A stretch of 64,000 bases of DNA from Campylobacter concisus (GCF_001298465.1 NZ_CP012541.1:372001-436000), one strand, 5' to 3'; positions 17,764 through 26,033 are shown, counted from the first letter of the stretch. Made by a program: numbers and translations. Notes: generated by a model not told the origin, from the sequence alone.

Positions 17764-17830
17764 CAAATCCCTAAATTACGGCATTTAACAACAAATTTAT
17801 AAAATAAAAAAATCCCTATGACGACCCAAA

Positions 17831-18724
17831 TTAATAAATTGAAATATCTCGCTTAAAATCTTTTAAGTTTGAATTAAGATAATTTACATATACATCGTAA
17901 ATCATTTTAGGAGTGGAATGGCCCAAGAGCTTTGATAACTCTACTGGAGTAACATAGTTACCATAAAGCATAGAAGTAGCATAAGTATGACGCATATTGT
18001 AAAGTCGCCTATATGGCAAATTTAATTCATATAATATAGGCTTCCAAAAATCAGAAGTAAAAACACCAGTATCTCTATAAGGTTCATTATATTGCGTTTG
18101 TAAAAGATAAATATTGTCTTGATAGTTCTCAATATATTTTTTAAGCTTACTATACAAATTATCCAAGATAGGTATAGTTCTAATTGAATAAATTGTTTTA
18201 GGTGTATTCTCGCCAAACCTGGAGCGAGTAGAATTAATATTTATAACCCTATTTTCTAAATCAACATCTTTCATCTTTAAGGATAATATCTCGCCAGTCC
18301 GCATGCCAGTAAAAAAACCAATATATAAAAAAATTTGAAATCTATCGTTATATCTAGTAGATAATCTTAAAATATCATTTACCTGCTGGCTAGTAAAAGG
18401 CTCAATTCTTGGTGTTTTATGGACTATGCTTTTAATATGTATAATAGGATTTTTATCAATTATTTCATCTTCTAGAGCAAGCTTTAAGATCATTGATAAA
18501 GAGTTCAAATAATGTTTTTTACTTTTATTAGAAACGTCTTGTATAGAATTAAGCCATAAACGAATAACACTAGGCTTTATTTCGTAAATATCTAAATCAA
18601 AGAAAACATTTAACCTATTTTTTACAATGCCTTTATTCTTGCAATACGTCGATAATTTCCACTCAGACTTACCGAGCTTAAGATATAAATCGGCATAGTA
18701 TTTAAATTTAACATTTAGTGTCAT
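17831..18724 (-). CDS. Prophage tyrosine recombinase (integrase)
   Basis: This 297-residue phage-type tyrosine recombinase has a core-binding domain (about 1-100) and a catalytic domain. The catalytic set is visible: Arg142 in 'FFTGMRTGEILSLK', Arg245 in 'YNMRHTYATSM', His269 in 'LSKLLGHST' and nucleophile Tyr279 in 'MIYDVYV'. The usual first His of the H-x-x-R box is Tyr here (Tyr242), a variant found in other phage integrases. The gene is next to attL and reads toward it, as expected for an enzyme recombining the tRNA-Ser site. It starts directly after the 84-residue ORF, sharing an ATGA-like junction. Confidence 0.93.
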   Translation of the reverse strand: MTLNVKFKYYADLYLKLGKSEWKLSTYCKNKGIVKNRLNVFFDLDIYEIKPSVIRLWLNSIQDVSNKSKKHYLNSLSMILKLALEDEIIDKNPIIHIKSIVHKTPRIEPFTSQQVNDILRLSTRYNDRFQIFLYIGFFTGMRTGEILSLKMKDVDLENRVININSTRSRFGENTPKTIYSIRTIPILDNLYSKLKKYIENYQDNIYLLQTQYNEPYRDTGVFTSDFWKPILYELNLPYRRLYNMRHTYATSMLYGNYVTPVELSKLLGHSTPKMIYDVYVNYLNSNLKDFKRDISIY

Positions 18725-18978
18725 TAAATATGCTCAAAACTATCATAATCAAATTTTTTAGCAAAGGCTTCAAGAAGATCATCAAAACTAGAAAAATCAC
18801 ATAACCCATATTTAGAAAAAGAATAATAAGTTTCAAAAAAGGTAGTATCAAATTCTTCATAATTATATAAATGAAATTCTTCTACAGAAATACCTAAATC
18901 TAATTGTGGAAAATAACAACAAGGATAGTGAGAACAATCAACTAATAATTTTTTCATAATATACTCCTTAAAATTCAT
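18724..18978 (-). CDS. Small acidic prophage protein, unknown
   Basis: This 84-residue protein is acidic and rich in Phe, Tyr and Asp, with a Cys pair near the N-terminus ('VDCSHYPCCYFPQLD'). It has no membrane segment or signal. It overlaps the replication initiator at its start and abuts the integrase start, so it is read from the same message. The Cys/His cluster might bind metal, but this is speculation. I do not recognise the family. Confidence 0.6.
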   Translation of the reverse strand: MNFKEYIMKKLLVDCSHYPCCYFPQLDLGISVEEFHLYNYEEFDTTFFETYYSFSKYGLCDFSSFDDLLEAFAKKFDYDSFEHI

Positions 18979-20182
18979 TACAAATCAAAAATCTATTTAC
19001 AAAGCTATCAATATCAGGGGCATTAAGATCGTGCTTTTTGTGATAGCGTGTAAAATTATCTAAATTTCTATCAAGCATTAAATTTTCAACATAAGCTAAA
19101 TGCTGGGCATTTACATCACCACCCAAGCTTTGATAATAATTAACTAACTCGTAATCTTTCATTCTACTTATTGGTTTAGGCTTTTCATCGCTTTTAAAAA
19201 GCTCATCGCAAAGCTTTAAAATTTGCCTTTGTTTTAAGGAGTTGCCAAAGCTCTTTATCTCATCGCTTGCATCTTCATATCGTTTAATAGTGTTGTTATC
19301 TTTAATTATTCTAGTCTTTTGCCAAAGTTCGCCAAATTCATCAAATATTTTTAAAGGCTTCCTGGTATCAGGATCAACGACAACAGTAACCAAGCCTTTA
19401 TTATAATTTTTAGTAAGAGATATTAGGTCGATACTGCCGTTTAGTTTTCTATAAATTTCAAGACTTACAAATGTTTTTGACATTGTAAAACGTCTAATTT
19501 TATGCTTTAAATACCAGTAGCTAATATCGGTCAAGTTATCTAAATCAGGATTTTGGCGAAGATCATCAAGAGTCTTAAAAATGTATTTCATAATATAAGA
19601 AGTTGGATTTTTAATATTAGTTTCAACCCTGCTATGAGTATCTAAAAAACGACTTTTAATAGCTATAACACAATCATTTATTTTTTCTTTAGGAACAAAA
19701 ACAAGCAAATTCAAATGGCAAGTTCCGTCTAAATGTGGCTCTTTAGTAGTAATATAGCATTTTTGAAACTGCGAAATTTTTCTAAAATGCTTTGAGTTCA
19801 TAATGCTTCTAACCAGGGCTTGAAGTTTGCTAGCTCCTGCGCTAACGCTATGATCTTCATCATCGATATACTTTTTATTATAAACAAGCTTTTTCTTGCC
19901 ACTCTTAAGAGTTATAAGCTTTTGTTTATGATACTCACTAGGCAAGGTAAAAACTGCGAAAATAGGACAAAACCCTTGACTTTGAGCATAATCATTAAGG
20001 CTGGCTACTCGGTTATTAAGTTCAGCAATGTATCTATTAGAGTTATGCCAGCTGGAAAAATAAAAATTTGAGTAAGGAACATACTCGCCATTTATCATAA
20101 AGAAATTGCTATCAAGAAATTTCTTTTGATTTTCTAGTTTGGTTTTTAAAAAGATTTTATCAGTTTCACTAATTCCATACAT
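18968..20182 (-). CDS. Rolling-circle replication initiator (phage GPA family)
   Basis: This 404-residue protein should nick the phage double-stranded form to start rolling-circle synthesis. The diagnostic parts are 'PHLDGTCHLNLLVF' (about 149-162), equivalent to the HUH motif region of phage GPA proteins, and 'SYIMKYIFKTL' (195-205) with the paired tyrosines Tyr196 and Tyr200 that attack DNA. The second His of the canonical H-x-H is Asn in this protein (HLN). It starts 52 bases downstream of the secretin stop, behind a GC-rich hairpin cluster that may be its origin. A start ATG at 20182 has AGGAATAAG upstream. The role is secure by family, the active-site variation is unusual. Confidence 0.88.
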   Translation of the reverse strand: MYGISETDKIFLKTKLENQKKFLDSNFFMINGEYVPYSNFYFSSWHNSNRYIAELNNRVASLNDYAQSQGFCPIFAVFTLPSEYHKQKLITLKSGKKKLVYNKKYIDDEDHSVSAGASKLQALVRSIMNSKHFRKISQFQKCYITTKEPHLDGTCHLNLLVFVPKEKINDCVIAIKSRFLDTHSRVETNIKNPTSYIMKYIFKTLDDLRQNPDLDNLTDISYWYLKHKIRRFTMSKTFVSLEIYRKLNGSIDLISLTKNYNKGLVTVVVDPDTRKPLKIFDEFGELWQKTRIIKDNNTIKRYEDASDEIKSFGNSLKQRQILKLCDELFKSDEKPKPISRMKDYELVNYYQSLGGDVNAQHLAYVENLMLDRNLDNFTRYHKKHDLNAPDIDSFVNRFLICNEF

Positions 20183-20223
20183 CTTATTCCTTTAGGGTAC
20201 ACACTTATATTATATATAGCCAA

Positions 20224-20257
20224 GAGCGCACGCTCATTCCCCACTACGTGGGGCCCC
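20224..20257. other. GC-rich hairpin cluster, candidate replication origin or packaging signal
   Basis: Two adjoining perfect hairpins lie here: GAGCG-CA-CGCTC at 20224-20235 and CCCCAC-TAC-GTGGGG at 20239-20253, followed by the palindrome GGGGCCCC at 20250-20257. Further G/C-rich repeats (GCGTTGCGCGC) run to about 20280. The element is otherwise very AT-rich, so this patch stands out. It lies just upstream of the replication initiator and overlaps the last codons of the secretin. Filamentous phages keep their origin and packaging hairpin in such GC-rich secondary structure; a terminator after the secretin is the alternative. Confidence 0.5.
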
Positions 20258-21505
20258 TTTTGCGTTGCGCGCTGCGCTCGTTAGGTAGCGTTCTAAGGCA
20301 AGGTGTTTATCTTTTGGATCATAATAAAACTCAGAAAAAATATCTTTTTCAGACGGAAGCATTGTTATAAATATACTAAAACTATAATCAGTTGTCTTTT
20401 CGCTCTTATATGTAGTTATATCGCCAAGAATAGGTATATTTTCAACAAAGGGAATAGTTTTTGTTGATTTTATTGTTTCCTTGCTATTAATACCGCCAAT
20501 AAGAAAAGAGTTTGAATCAGTAAGATATACATTTGTTTTTAGATGCCTACTAGAAATTCTAGGAGTCAATGTATCATCAAGCAAATTTTCTATATATAAA
20601 TCCAAAGTAAAGCTAACGCTATCATTAGTAATTAAGACATTTGTAATATAAAGCTTTAAGCCAACATCTTGATAATCAACTTGATTCGTAGTCATTCTTT
20701 GGTTGTTTTGAATTTCGATTGATGATTTTTGAATAGGGGTCTTTATAACGCTCTCAATTACGCTATCTTTATTATCAATAAGGGTAACTCTAGGATTATA
20801 AAGTAGATCAGATACACCCTTTTCTTTAAGCAAATTTATAAGACTGGTGACAGAATCTTTATTGACTTTAGTGCTATCGACTGTAAGAACGTTGGTAATA
20901 ATTTTAAAATAAAAATGATCTAGTGGATTTAAAAGTGATTCTATACGTGGGCCAATTTCTTTAAGTTTTGTGTTATCTGTGCTAATAATTGTAAAGCTAA
21001 GCTGCCTTAATTGATAGCTAGTATCTAGCCCATTAATAAGATTATTAATAATCTCATACTGGCTTTCAGTAGTAATAAGCAGTATCCTATCACTATAAAC
21101 AGTGTATTTTATATTTTCACTAAATAAAGAAAGAGCTGATACAACATCTTCTTTGGAAACGTGCTTAAATTTGATTATATAGTCATTCAAAACTGGCTTA
21201 TCTTCAACAGTTGGATTATATATCAACAAGACACTATCTTGTATCAAATAATCAAGACCATTAACGTTTAAAATATCTTTAAGCAACTTAGAAAAAGTAT
21301 CAGTATTGCTTAGATCAAGCGTAGGTAAAAATACATCAAAGTTAGTATCAACATTACCACTAATGACAATATTTTTGCCAGTTATAGAACTAATCTCGCC
21401 CAAGAAATCGTTAAAGGTAATGTTACGATATTCTAAGGCAGATAAACTACTTGAGAGTAGGAAGCATAGGACTAGAATCAGTCTTTGGAGATTTTTCATT
21501 TGCAA
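20234..21505 (-). CDS. Phage secretin (pIV-like export channel)
   Basis: This 423-residue protein has a signal peptide (hydrophobic 'LILVLCFLLSSSLSA'), then an N-domain 'YRNITFNDFLGEISSITGKN', and a C-terminal secretin domain with 'IGGINSKETIKSTKTIPFVE' and 'NIPILGDITTYKSEK', the characteristic secretin signature. Secretins form the outer-membrane gate for virion exit. The gene overlaps the 3' end of zot by 59 bases. The last ~13 codons ('AARNAKGAPRSGE') are unlike the AT-rich remainder because they pass through the GC-rich hairpin region. Many inoviruses borrow a host secretin, so having their own is notable. Confidence 0.9.
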   Translation of the reverse strand: MQMKNLQRLILVLCFLLSSSLSALEYRNITFNDFLGEISSITGKNIVISGNVDTNFDVFLPTLDLSNTDTFSKLLKDILNVNGLDYLIQDSVLLIYNPTVEDKPVLNDYIIKFKHVSKEDVVSALSLFSENIKYTVYSDRILLITTESQYEIINNLINGLDTSYQLRQLSFTIISTDNTKLKEIGPRIESLLNPLDHFYFKIITNVLTVDSTKVNKDSVTSLINLLKEKGVSDLLYNPRVTLIDNKDSVIESVIKTPIQKSSIEIQNNQRMTTNQVDYQDVGLKLYITNVLITNDSVSFTLDLYIENLLDDTLTPRISSRHLKTNVYLTDSNSFLIGGINSKETIKSTKTIPFVENIPILGDITTYKSEKTTDYSFSIFITMLPSEKDIFSEFYYDPKDKHLALERYLTSAARNAKGAPRSGE

Positions 21506-22571
21506 ACCCTTGTGATGAATTTTCTAAGCTTTTTAAAACTCTTTCAAAATCTGCATGGCAAGAAACAAAATAATCAATGTAGTTGCCTGACTTCTTATCT
21601 TGTAAGAATATATGGCAGTTTGAAAAAGAAAGAAGTTCTAAGAAGCTATCTAAAGATAAATCAATGGCATAATTTCTAAATTTACAACCATTTGGAAAGC
21701 AAGTTATCCTTAGATAGATTCTATTGTTATTAAAAATAGTGGTGTTTATATCTGAATTATCTACGCTATTTGAAATTGTTTTAGGCTTTTTAGAATCAGA
21801 AGTATTTAAATCAACAAATCTAGTATCTTGAATAGTTGATTGAGCTGGCTCATGCTTAGGCTCTAGAAATTTATATATAGCGTAAGAAGCTATAATAAAA
21901 ATTATTAAAAATAAGATCTTTTTAGTTGCATAGCTTTTATAAATTTCTTTTGAGCCACTACTATATAAATCTGATACTTTTTGATTAAATTTTAGATTTT
22001 CAGAGCGAATAAGATTATAATTAAAATTAGACGAAGTGCTATAAACCTTATATTTAAAAAGACTACTAAAGAGCCTTTTGCCACTAGGCTGGGCCATATA
22101 CATTAATTCAGTATGAACTAAATATTCTCTATTTGTCTGACGTTTAGACTGAAATAAAAAAATAATATCAATGCCAAAATGTCCATGATAACTTAAAAAC
22201 CTACCAAGACTATCGTTAAATGTTTTTGTAAAGGTGTTGTAAGCTTCATCAAGAACTATCAAACAATGATGATAATTTTCATAGATGCCATTTTTTAAAG
22301 CATACTCATCATAATTATCTATATTATCTAAAAAGCCATTTTCATATTGAGAACTAAGCGTATATTCTTGACTAACAGCGGTAAGAAAATCATTTTTATC
22401 ATATTGCTTTACAAAGCCATCAAAATGATCAAATTTTAAGCCGTTAATATTAGTATAAATAAATCTATACTTTGATTCATTTTTTAAATGTAATTCGTAT
22501 TCATCGTTTATTATATGAACAGCTTTGTAAGTTTTACCAGAACGTGGCGGACCTATAATCAAACTTAACAT
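21447..22571 (-). CDS. zot: Zot / pI-like phage assembly ATPase
   Basis: This 374-residue protein has the zonular occludens toxin N-terminal domain, a FtsK/HerA-type ATPase: Walker A 'GPPRSGKT' at 7-14 and Walker B 'LIVLDEA' at 104-110. A single transmembrane helix at about 218-236 ('KKILFLIIFIIASYAIYKF') separates a cytoplasmic ATPase from a periplasmic C-terminus of about 138 residues. This is the topology of filamentous phage pI, the inner-membrane extrusion motor. In Vibrio the released C-terminal part of Zot opens tight junctions. C. concisus Zot proteins have been studied for the same reason, but toxicity of this protein cannot be read from sequence. It is preceded by the pVI-like gene and overlaps the secretin. 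Confidence 0.93.
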   Translation of the reverse strand: MLSLIIGPPRSGKTYKAVHIINDEYELHLKNESKYRFIYTNINGLKFDHFDGFVKQYDKNDFLTAVSQEYTLSSQYENGFLDNIDNYDEYALKNGIYENYHHCLIVLDEAYNTFTKTFNDSLGRFLSYHGHFGIDIIFLFQSKRQTNREYLVHTELMYMAQPSGKRLFSSLFKYKVYSTSSNFNYNLIRSENLKFNQKVSDLYSSGSKEIYKSYATKKILFLIIFIIASYAIYKFLEPKHEPAQSTIQDTRFVDLNTSDSKKPKTISNSVDNSDINTTIFNNNRIYLRITCFPNGCKFRNYAIDLSLDSFLELLSFSNCHIFLQDKKSGNYIDYFVSCHADFERVLKSLENSSQGFANEKSPKTDSSPMLPTLK

Positions 22572-22572
22572 T

Positions 22573-23019
22573 TTATCTACTCATTAATGTCAATAGATCG
22601 GTTATGATCTTAGTAATGTTGGCTCTAACATACAAGATTACCTTATAAAGCTGGAGAGCAAAGAAAAGACTAAGAATAGATATAAATAAAGTAATGGCAG
22701 TTGAAAAGGCAGAAGCTAGACCACTTTGATGTAAAAACTCCATAGAAGAGTTTAAAACAGTTTGATTAGGCAAGCCACCAAAAGAACCGCTAACACTAGA
22801 GCCATAATCAAACATTTTAGGGATATATTCTCTTAGTAAATTCCAAATTTTCATAATAAATAAAATGGCATAGCCGGCAAATGCAATAAGAAAAGCTACA
22901 AAAGAAGCATAAATAGGCACAACAAAAGCTAAAATAGTATTTCTTATACCAATTTTCTTGACTAGAAATTCAATAAAATTAACTATAAAACCGCCAACGG
23001 CACCAATTAACCATTTCAT
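22573..23019 (-). CDS. pVI-like minor virion membrane protein
   Basis: This 148-residue protein is strongly hydrophobic with three or more membrane helices (about 8-26, 29-62, 103-135). It sits between the pIII-like adsorption protein and Zot, exactly where filamentous phages encode pVI, the partner of pIII at the virion tip. Its size is close to pVI (112 residues in M13) and similar to other inovirus pVI-like proteins. It overlaps the pIII-like gene by four bases (ATGA). The family assignment relies on position and hydrophobicity, as pVI sequences are poorly conserved. Confidence 0.7.
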   Translation of the reverse strand: MKWLIGAVGGFIVNFIEFLVKKIGIRNTILAFVVPIYASFVAFLIAFAGYAILFIMKIWNLLREYIPKMFDYGSSVSGSFGGLPNQTVLNSSMEFLHQSGLASAFSTAITLFISILSLFFALQLYKVILYVRANITKIITDLLTLMSR

Positions 23020-25208
23020 GATTCACCGCCTACCCTAAAGAGATATTTCAAAGAAAACATAATGATCTCAAAGCTAAACCAAATCGTAAAAAATAGCGTA
23101 AGAATAGACCTATAAGGGGTAACAATACGACAAGGATCGATCACAAATAAATTATTTTTCTCACTACCAGGAGTCGGACCGCTAATAGTAAAAGGGCAAG
23201 TCCCTTTAGGAATTTCTGGAGTATCTATACCATTCTTAAAGACTTCTAGCGACTCATTAAAATTATTCATTAAATTGTCAATATCGCTTTTAAAATTATT
23301 CAAAAAATTAAAAGCGTCATTAACAGACACGTCAAATTTAGCAAGCTCGCTTTGTAGTGCAGAAAAAGAAGTGGCAGTATTAACATTAGGCTCATAGTTC
23401 CATTGCTCGAGCTGCTGATTTTTTATAGAGGTTAAAGTATCGTTTATAGCATCAAGCTTAGCACCATTTCTATTTATAGCTTGCTCTAAAGAGCTTAAAT
23501 CAATAGACTGGAAAGGCTGGGTAGGCGTAGTAGTAGATGAACCACTACCGCCATTACCTGGACTAGACGAGTTACCACCTGAACTTGACGTACCGTCTTT
23601 AGGAATAGAATTATTAACTCTATTATCAGAACCAATAGTATTAACATAACCAGTTGAAAATTTACTACTACCTTTTGGAGTTTTATAAGTATAAGAATAA
23701 GTTACATCTTGAACCCTTGAACCAGTCTGTGTAGTAGTTTCAACAACATCAACATCTATAATACTTTGATCAGGCGTAACAATATTACCTTTGTAGGTTG
23801 CTTTATTGCCAGTATTGCTAGTTTGCTTAATTGTCATCGGCAAATTAGGAGTAGGCTTATCAGAAGTCTTAAACATAGTATTTAGATCATAATCAAGATT
23901 TATATTTTTAACTTCATTAGGAACAGTTATTTCTTTTGTGGGGATAGGCTTAGACATATCCTTTAGCTTTGCGGTAACAATAGTATTGTTTTCAATTTTA
24001 GAAACCGAAGCATCTTTTGGTAAATCAAATTTTCTTAAATTTGGAGAAACATCGGCTAGTTTTTGTGGAGATTTTATAATATTTGATGAAGTTGAAGCAG
24101 CAGGATCAATCTTGCCAGTTTCTCTAAAGGTATTATTTAAAGCAATAGCGGAATCATCAACTGGCTTAAAATCAAAAACTGGCTCAGGACCAGCCTTAGT
24201 AGCTTTAATATCAACTATTTGGGGTCTATACTCTAATAAATTTATCTTAGGCGCTTTTGAGCCACTAGCAAACAAACCTTTAAAAAAATTAGATAAAGAA
24301 GTAAGACCATTTTTTATAGAATTAATAGGCAATGGAATCATAAAACCGCCCATAAGAAAAAGATCACTTTCGAGCTGTTGCTCGGCTTCAAGTTTATAAA
24401 GGGTAGAAGTTGTATAACAACCTTCAGGGAAACTCATACAAGCGGTTAATTCAAGACCATAAAGATCAGCACAATCATGATAAACCATGCCAAATGATTT
24501 ACACTTATCCCTATCAATGTTAGGATCAGGAAGACACTCTTCAACAGTTGCATCTCTCAAAAGAAGCTCCACCTTTCTTTCATTGTAGATCATAGGAGAA
24601 GGACACCAATCAGGACGTTTTAGTTTAGGCTCACATTTACCAGTTTCTTTATTGAAAATTTGATCAGCAGGGCAAGGATCAACACAAGCATTTTTTTCAA
24701 CGTCCCAAGTCTGGCCAACTGGACAAGAATCAACGCATTGCATAGTATCGGTGTTAAATTCTTGATTTAGCTTACATTTAGCAACTTCTTTTGAAACAAA
24801 GACAGTAAAATCGTAATAATCAAAAACTGGATCTTTAGGATAATCAGAAGCAACAAAATAATCAAAAATACCACCACCACCACGCTGACCAAAACGGCCA
24901 GTCCTACGCTCGCCACCTATATAAACATAACCATAGCCAAACCCAGCATAAAAACCAGGAGTTTTTGAGCCTAAAAAATAATAAGCTTCTTGAGTAATTG
25001 TAAAAGAATAGATATAGTAATAGCCAGTTTCTGGCGATCTAATGCCAAAATAATTATTACCTTTTAAAAATTTACCATCGACGAGCTTAAAAGAGCTATC
25101 AAGGTCTTTATCACGAATAACCGAACATAAGCCACTAGGGCAATTATAAGAAAAAGCAAGAGAGCATAAAAGAGATAAGAAAATGAAAGATCTAACTAGA
25201 AATTTCAT
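23016..25208 (-). CDS. pIII-like adsorption protein
   Basis: This 730-residue protein has a signal peptide (residues 1-19), a C-terminal membrane anchor ('ILTLFFTIWFSFEIIMFSLKYL' region, about 700-720) and a long exported region, the layout of filamentous phage pIII. The N-terminal third contains a string of Cys-based modules, 'CPVGQTWDVEKNAC' and 'CPADQIFNKETGKC' among them. A Gly/Ser-rich linker (about 545-565) with 'SSSGGNSSSPGNGG' joins the halves as in pIII. It probably binds the receptor, often a pilus, and releases virions at assembly. The length is above M13 pIII (406). The receptor is unknown. A hairpin lies 59 bases upstream of the start. Confidence 0.85.
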   Translation of the reverse strand: MKFLVRSFIFLSLLCSLAFSYNCPSGLCSVIRDKDLDSSFKLVDGKFLKGNNYFGIRSPETGYYYIYSFTITQEAYYFLGSKTPGFYAGFGYGYVYIGGERRTGRFGQRGGGGIFDYFVASDYPKDPVFDYYDFTVFVSKEVAKCKLNQEFNTDTMQCVDSCPVGQTWDVEKNACVDPCPADQIFNKETGKCEPKLKRPDWCPSPMIYNERKVELLLRDATVEECLPDPNIDRDKCKSFGMVYHDCADLYGLELTACMSFPEGCYTTSTLYKLEAEQQLESDLFLMGGFMIPLPINSIKNGLTSLSNFFKGLFASGSKAPKINLLEYRPQIVDIKATKAGPEPVFDFKPVDDSAIALNNTFRETGKIDPAASTSSNIIKSPQKLADVSPNLRKFDLPKDASVSKIENNTIVTAKLKDMSKPIPTKEITVPNEVKNINLDYDLNTMFKTSDKPTPNLPMTIKQTSNTGNKATYKGNIVTPDQSIIDVDVVETTTQTGSRVQDVTYSYTYKTPKGSSKFSTGYVNTIGSDNRVNNSIPKDGTSSSGGNSSSPGNGGSGSSTTTPTQPFQSIDLSSLEQAINRNGAKLDAINDTLTSIKNQQLEQWNYEPNVNTATSFSALQSELAKFDVSVNDAFNFLNNFKSDIDNLMNNFNESLEVFKNGIDTPEIPKGTCPFTISGPTPGSEKNNLFVIDPCRIVTPYRSILTLFFTIWFSFEIIMFSLKYLFRVGGES

Positions 25209-25266
25209 ATAAAATCCTTAAATAAATTTTTATTCATATAAATTACTGACGCCCTTCGGTTGTCGC

Positions 25267-25292
25267 TTCATTTTTTCAGGAAAAAATGAAGT
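25267..25292. promoter_or_regulatory. 11-bp perfect hairpin between coat-gene group and pIII gene
   Basis: The arms CTTCATTTTTT and AAAAAATGAAG are exactly complementary around a 4-base loop. On the minus strand it follows the 35-residue ORF and precedes the pIII-like gene. Filamentous phages place a partial terminator here so that coat genes outnumber pIII transcripts. The T-run is inside the ascending arm rather than after the stem, so it is not a textbook terminator. Confidence 0.5.
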
Positions 25293-25329
25293 TAAAAATT
25301 TAGTATTGAGCGCCTTTAAAATTTAAAAC

Positions 25330-25437
25330 CTATTTGACAAAAGAAAGAGCTATAACGTAAATAAAAATAGGAACGAAAAAGAGAGAAAAAACGTTTAAAA
25401 AATAGTTAAATACATCGTTGTTAAATACTTCAATCAT
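25330..25437 (-). CDS. 35-residue membrane protein, candidate pVII/pIX-like virion cap protein
   Basis: This short ORF begins with an ATG that overlaps the stop of the 101-residue gene (ATGA at 25437-25434), so it is translationally coupled. It encodes 35 residues, starting 'MIEVFNNDVFNYFLNVFSLF', with one hydrophobic helix of about 20 residues and a C-terminal Lys. Its size is almost that of M13 pVII (33) and pIX (32), the proteins that cap the virion end first extruded. Position within the virion-protein run supports this. The weak point is size, since short hydrophobic ORFs arise by chance in AT-rich DNA; the precise overlap argues for a real gene. Confidence 0.6.
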   Translation of the reverse strand: MIEVFNNDVFNYFLNVFSLFFVPIFIYVIALSFVK

Positions 25438-25739
25438 CGTGTAGCTCCGACTATGATTAAGCCAATAAGGAAAGAAAATGCTATAAGTATCGCAGAAAGA
25501 CCCATTAAAAAATTAAATTGATGTTCGTATATACCTAAGTTTGAAATTAAATCATTTTTTTGCATGTAGCAAATATTAGTTTCAGTATTAAAAATATAAT
25601 TAGTTTGAAAATTAGAAAGAGAATCATAAGAAATAGAAACGCTACTATCAAAATTTTCAAGAAATATTGTTTTATCTTTTATATAAAAATCTTTAACGCA
25701 GGTATTTAAACTAGGGATATATATAGCATTTTCTTTCAT
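25434..25739 (-). CDS. Small membrane-anchored virion protein, unknown
   Basis: This 101-residue protein has a soluble N-terminal 70 residues and one C-terminal helix ('FLMGLSAILIAFSFLIGLII'), ending with Arg. It lies between the major coat gene and the 35-residue ORF, on the coat transcript. The N-terminal part has a Cys pair ('NTCVKDFY', 'NICYMQK') that could form a disulfide after export. It lacks a clear signal peptide, so membrane insertion would rest on the C-terminal helix. A minor virion or assembly role is inferred from position; I do not recognise the family. Confidence 0.6.
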   Translation of the reverse strand: MKENAIYIPSLNTCVKDFYIKDKTIFLENFDSSVSISYDSLSNFQTNYIFNTETNICYMQKNDLISNLGIYEHQFNFLMGLSAILIAFSFLIGLIIVGATR

Positions 25740-25776
25740 TATTATGCACCTTTAAAGGGGCAAGAAGCCCCTAAAA

Positions 25777-25998
25777 TTACTTGATGAAAGATTTAACTCT
25801 GCCAGCTATCATAAAGATGAAAGCAACAGCGATAACACCAGCAAATACGTAGTCAAATAAAGCATAGTCAGCTTTTAACGGCGTAGTTGGAATAACTGGA
25901 GCATCTCCAGCGAAAAGAGCAGGAGCTGAAAGCAATGCAGAGCCAACAGCAGCAACTTTAACCTTAGTAGATTCTAGAAAATTTTTAGTTTTTTCCAT
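25777..25998 (-). CDS. Major coat protein precursor (pVIII-like)
   Basis: This 73-residue protein has the hallmarks of a filamentous phage major coat protein. A positively charged leader ('KTKNFLESTKVK') and a hydrophobic stretch end in 'SAPALFA', predicting cleavage after Ala30. The 43-residue mature form has an acidic N-terminus ('GDAPVIPTTPLKAD'), a single membrane helix ('FAGVIAVAFIFMIAG') and a basic tail ('RVKSFIK') facing the DNA. That is the pVIII layout, with the usual length of 46-50 residues slightly undershot. A strong AAGGAG-like site precedes the ATG. Confidence 0.92.
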   Translation of the reverse strand: MEKTKNFLESTKVKVAAVGSALLSAPALFAGDAPVIPTTPLKADYALFDYVFAGVIAVAFIFMIAGRVKSFIK

Positions 25999-26033
25999 AT
26001 CTAACTCCTTTTTATAAAATTATGAGTTTTAAA

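Noticed and set aside
21447-22571. Reading zot as proof of an enterotoxin
   Set aside because: The ATPase motifs and topology are those of the phage assembly protein pI. Any toxin activity would be secondary and cannot be inferred from this sequence.
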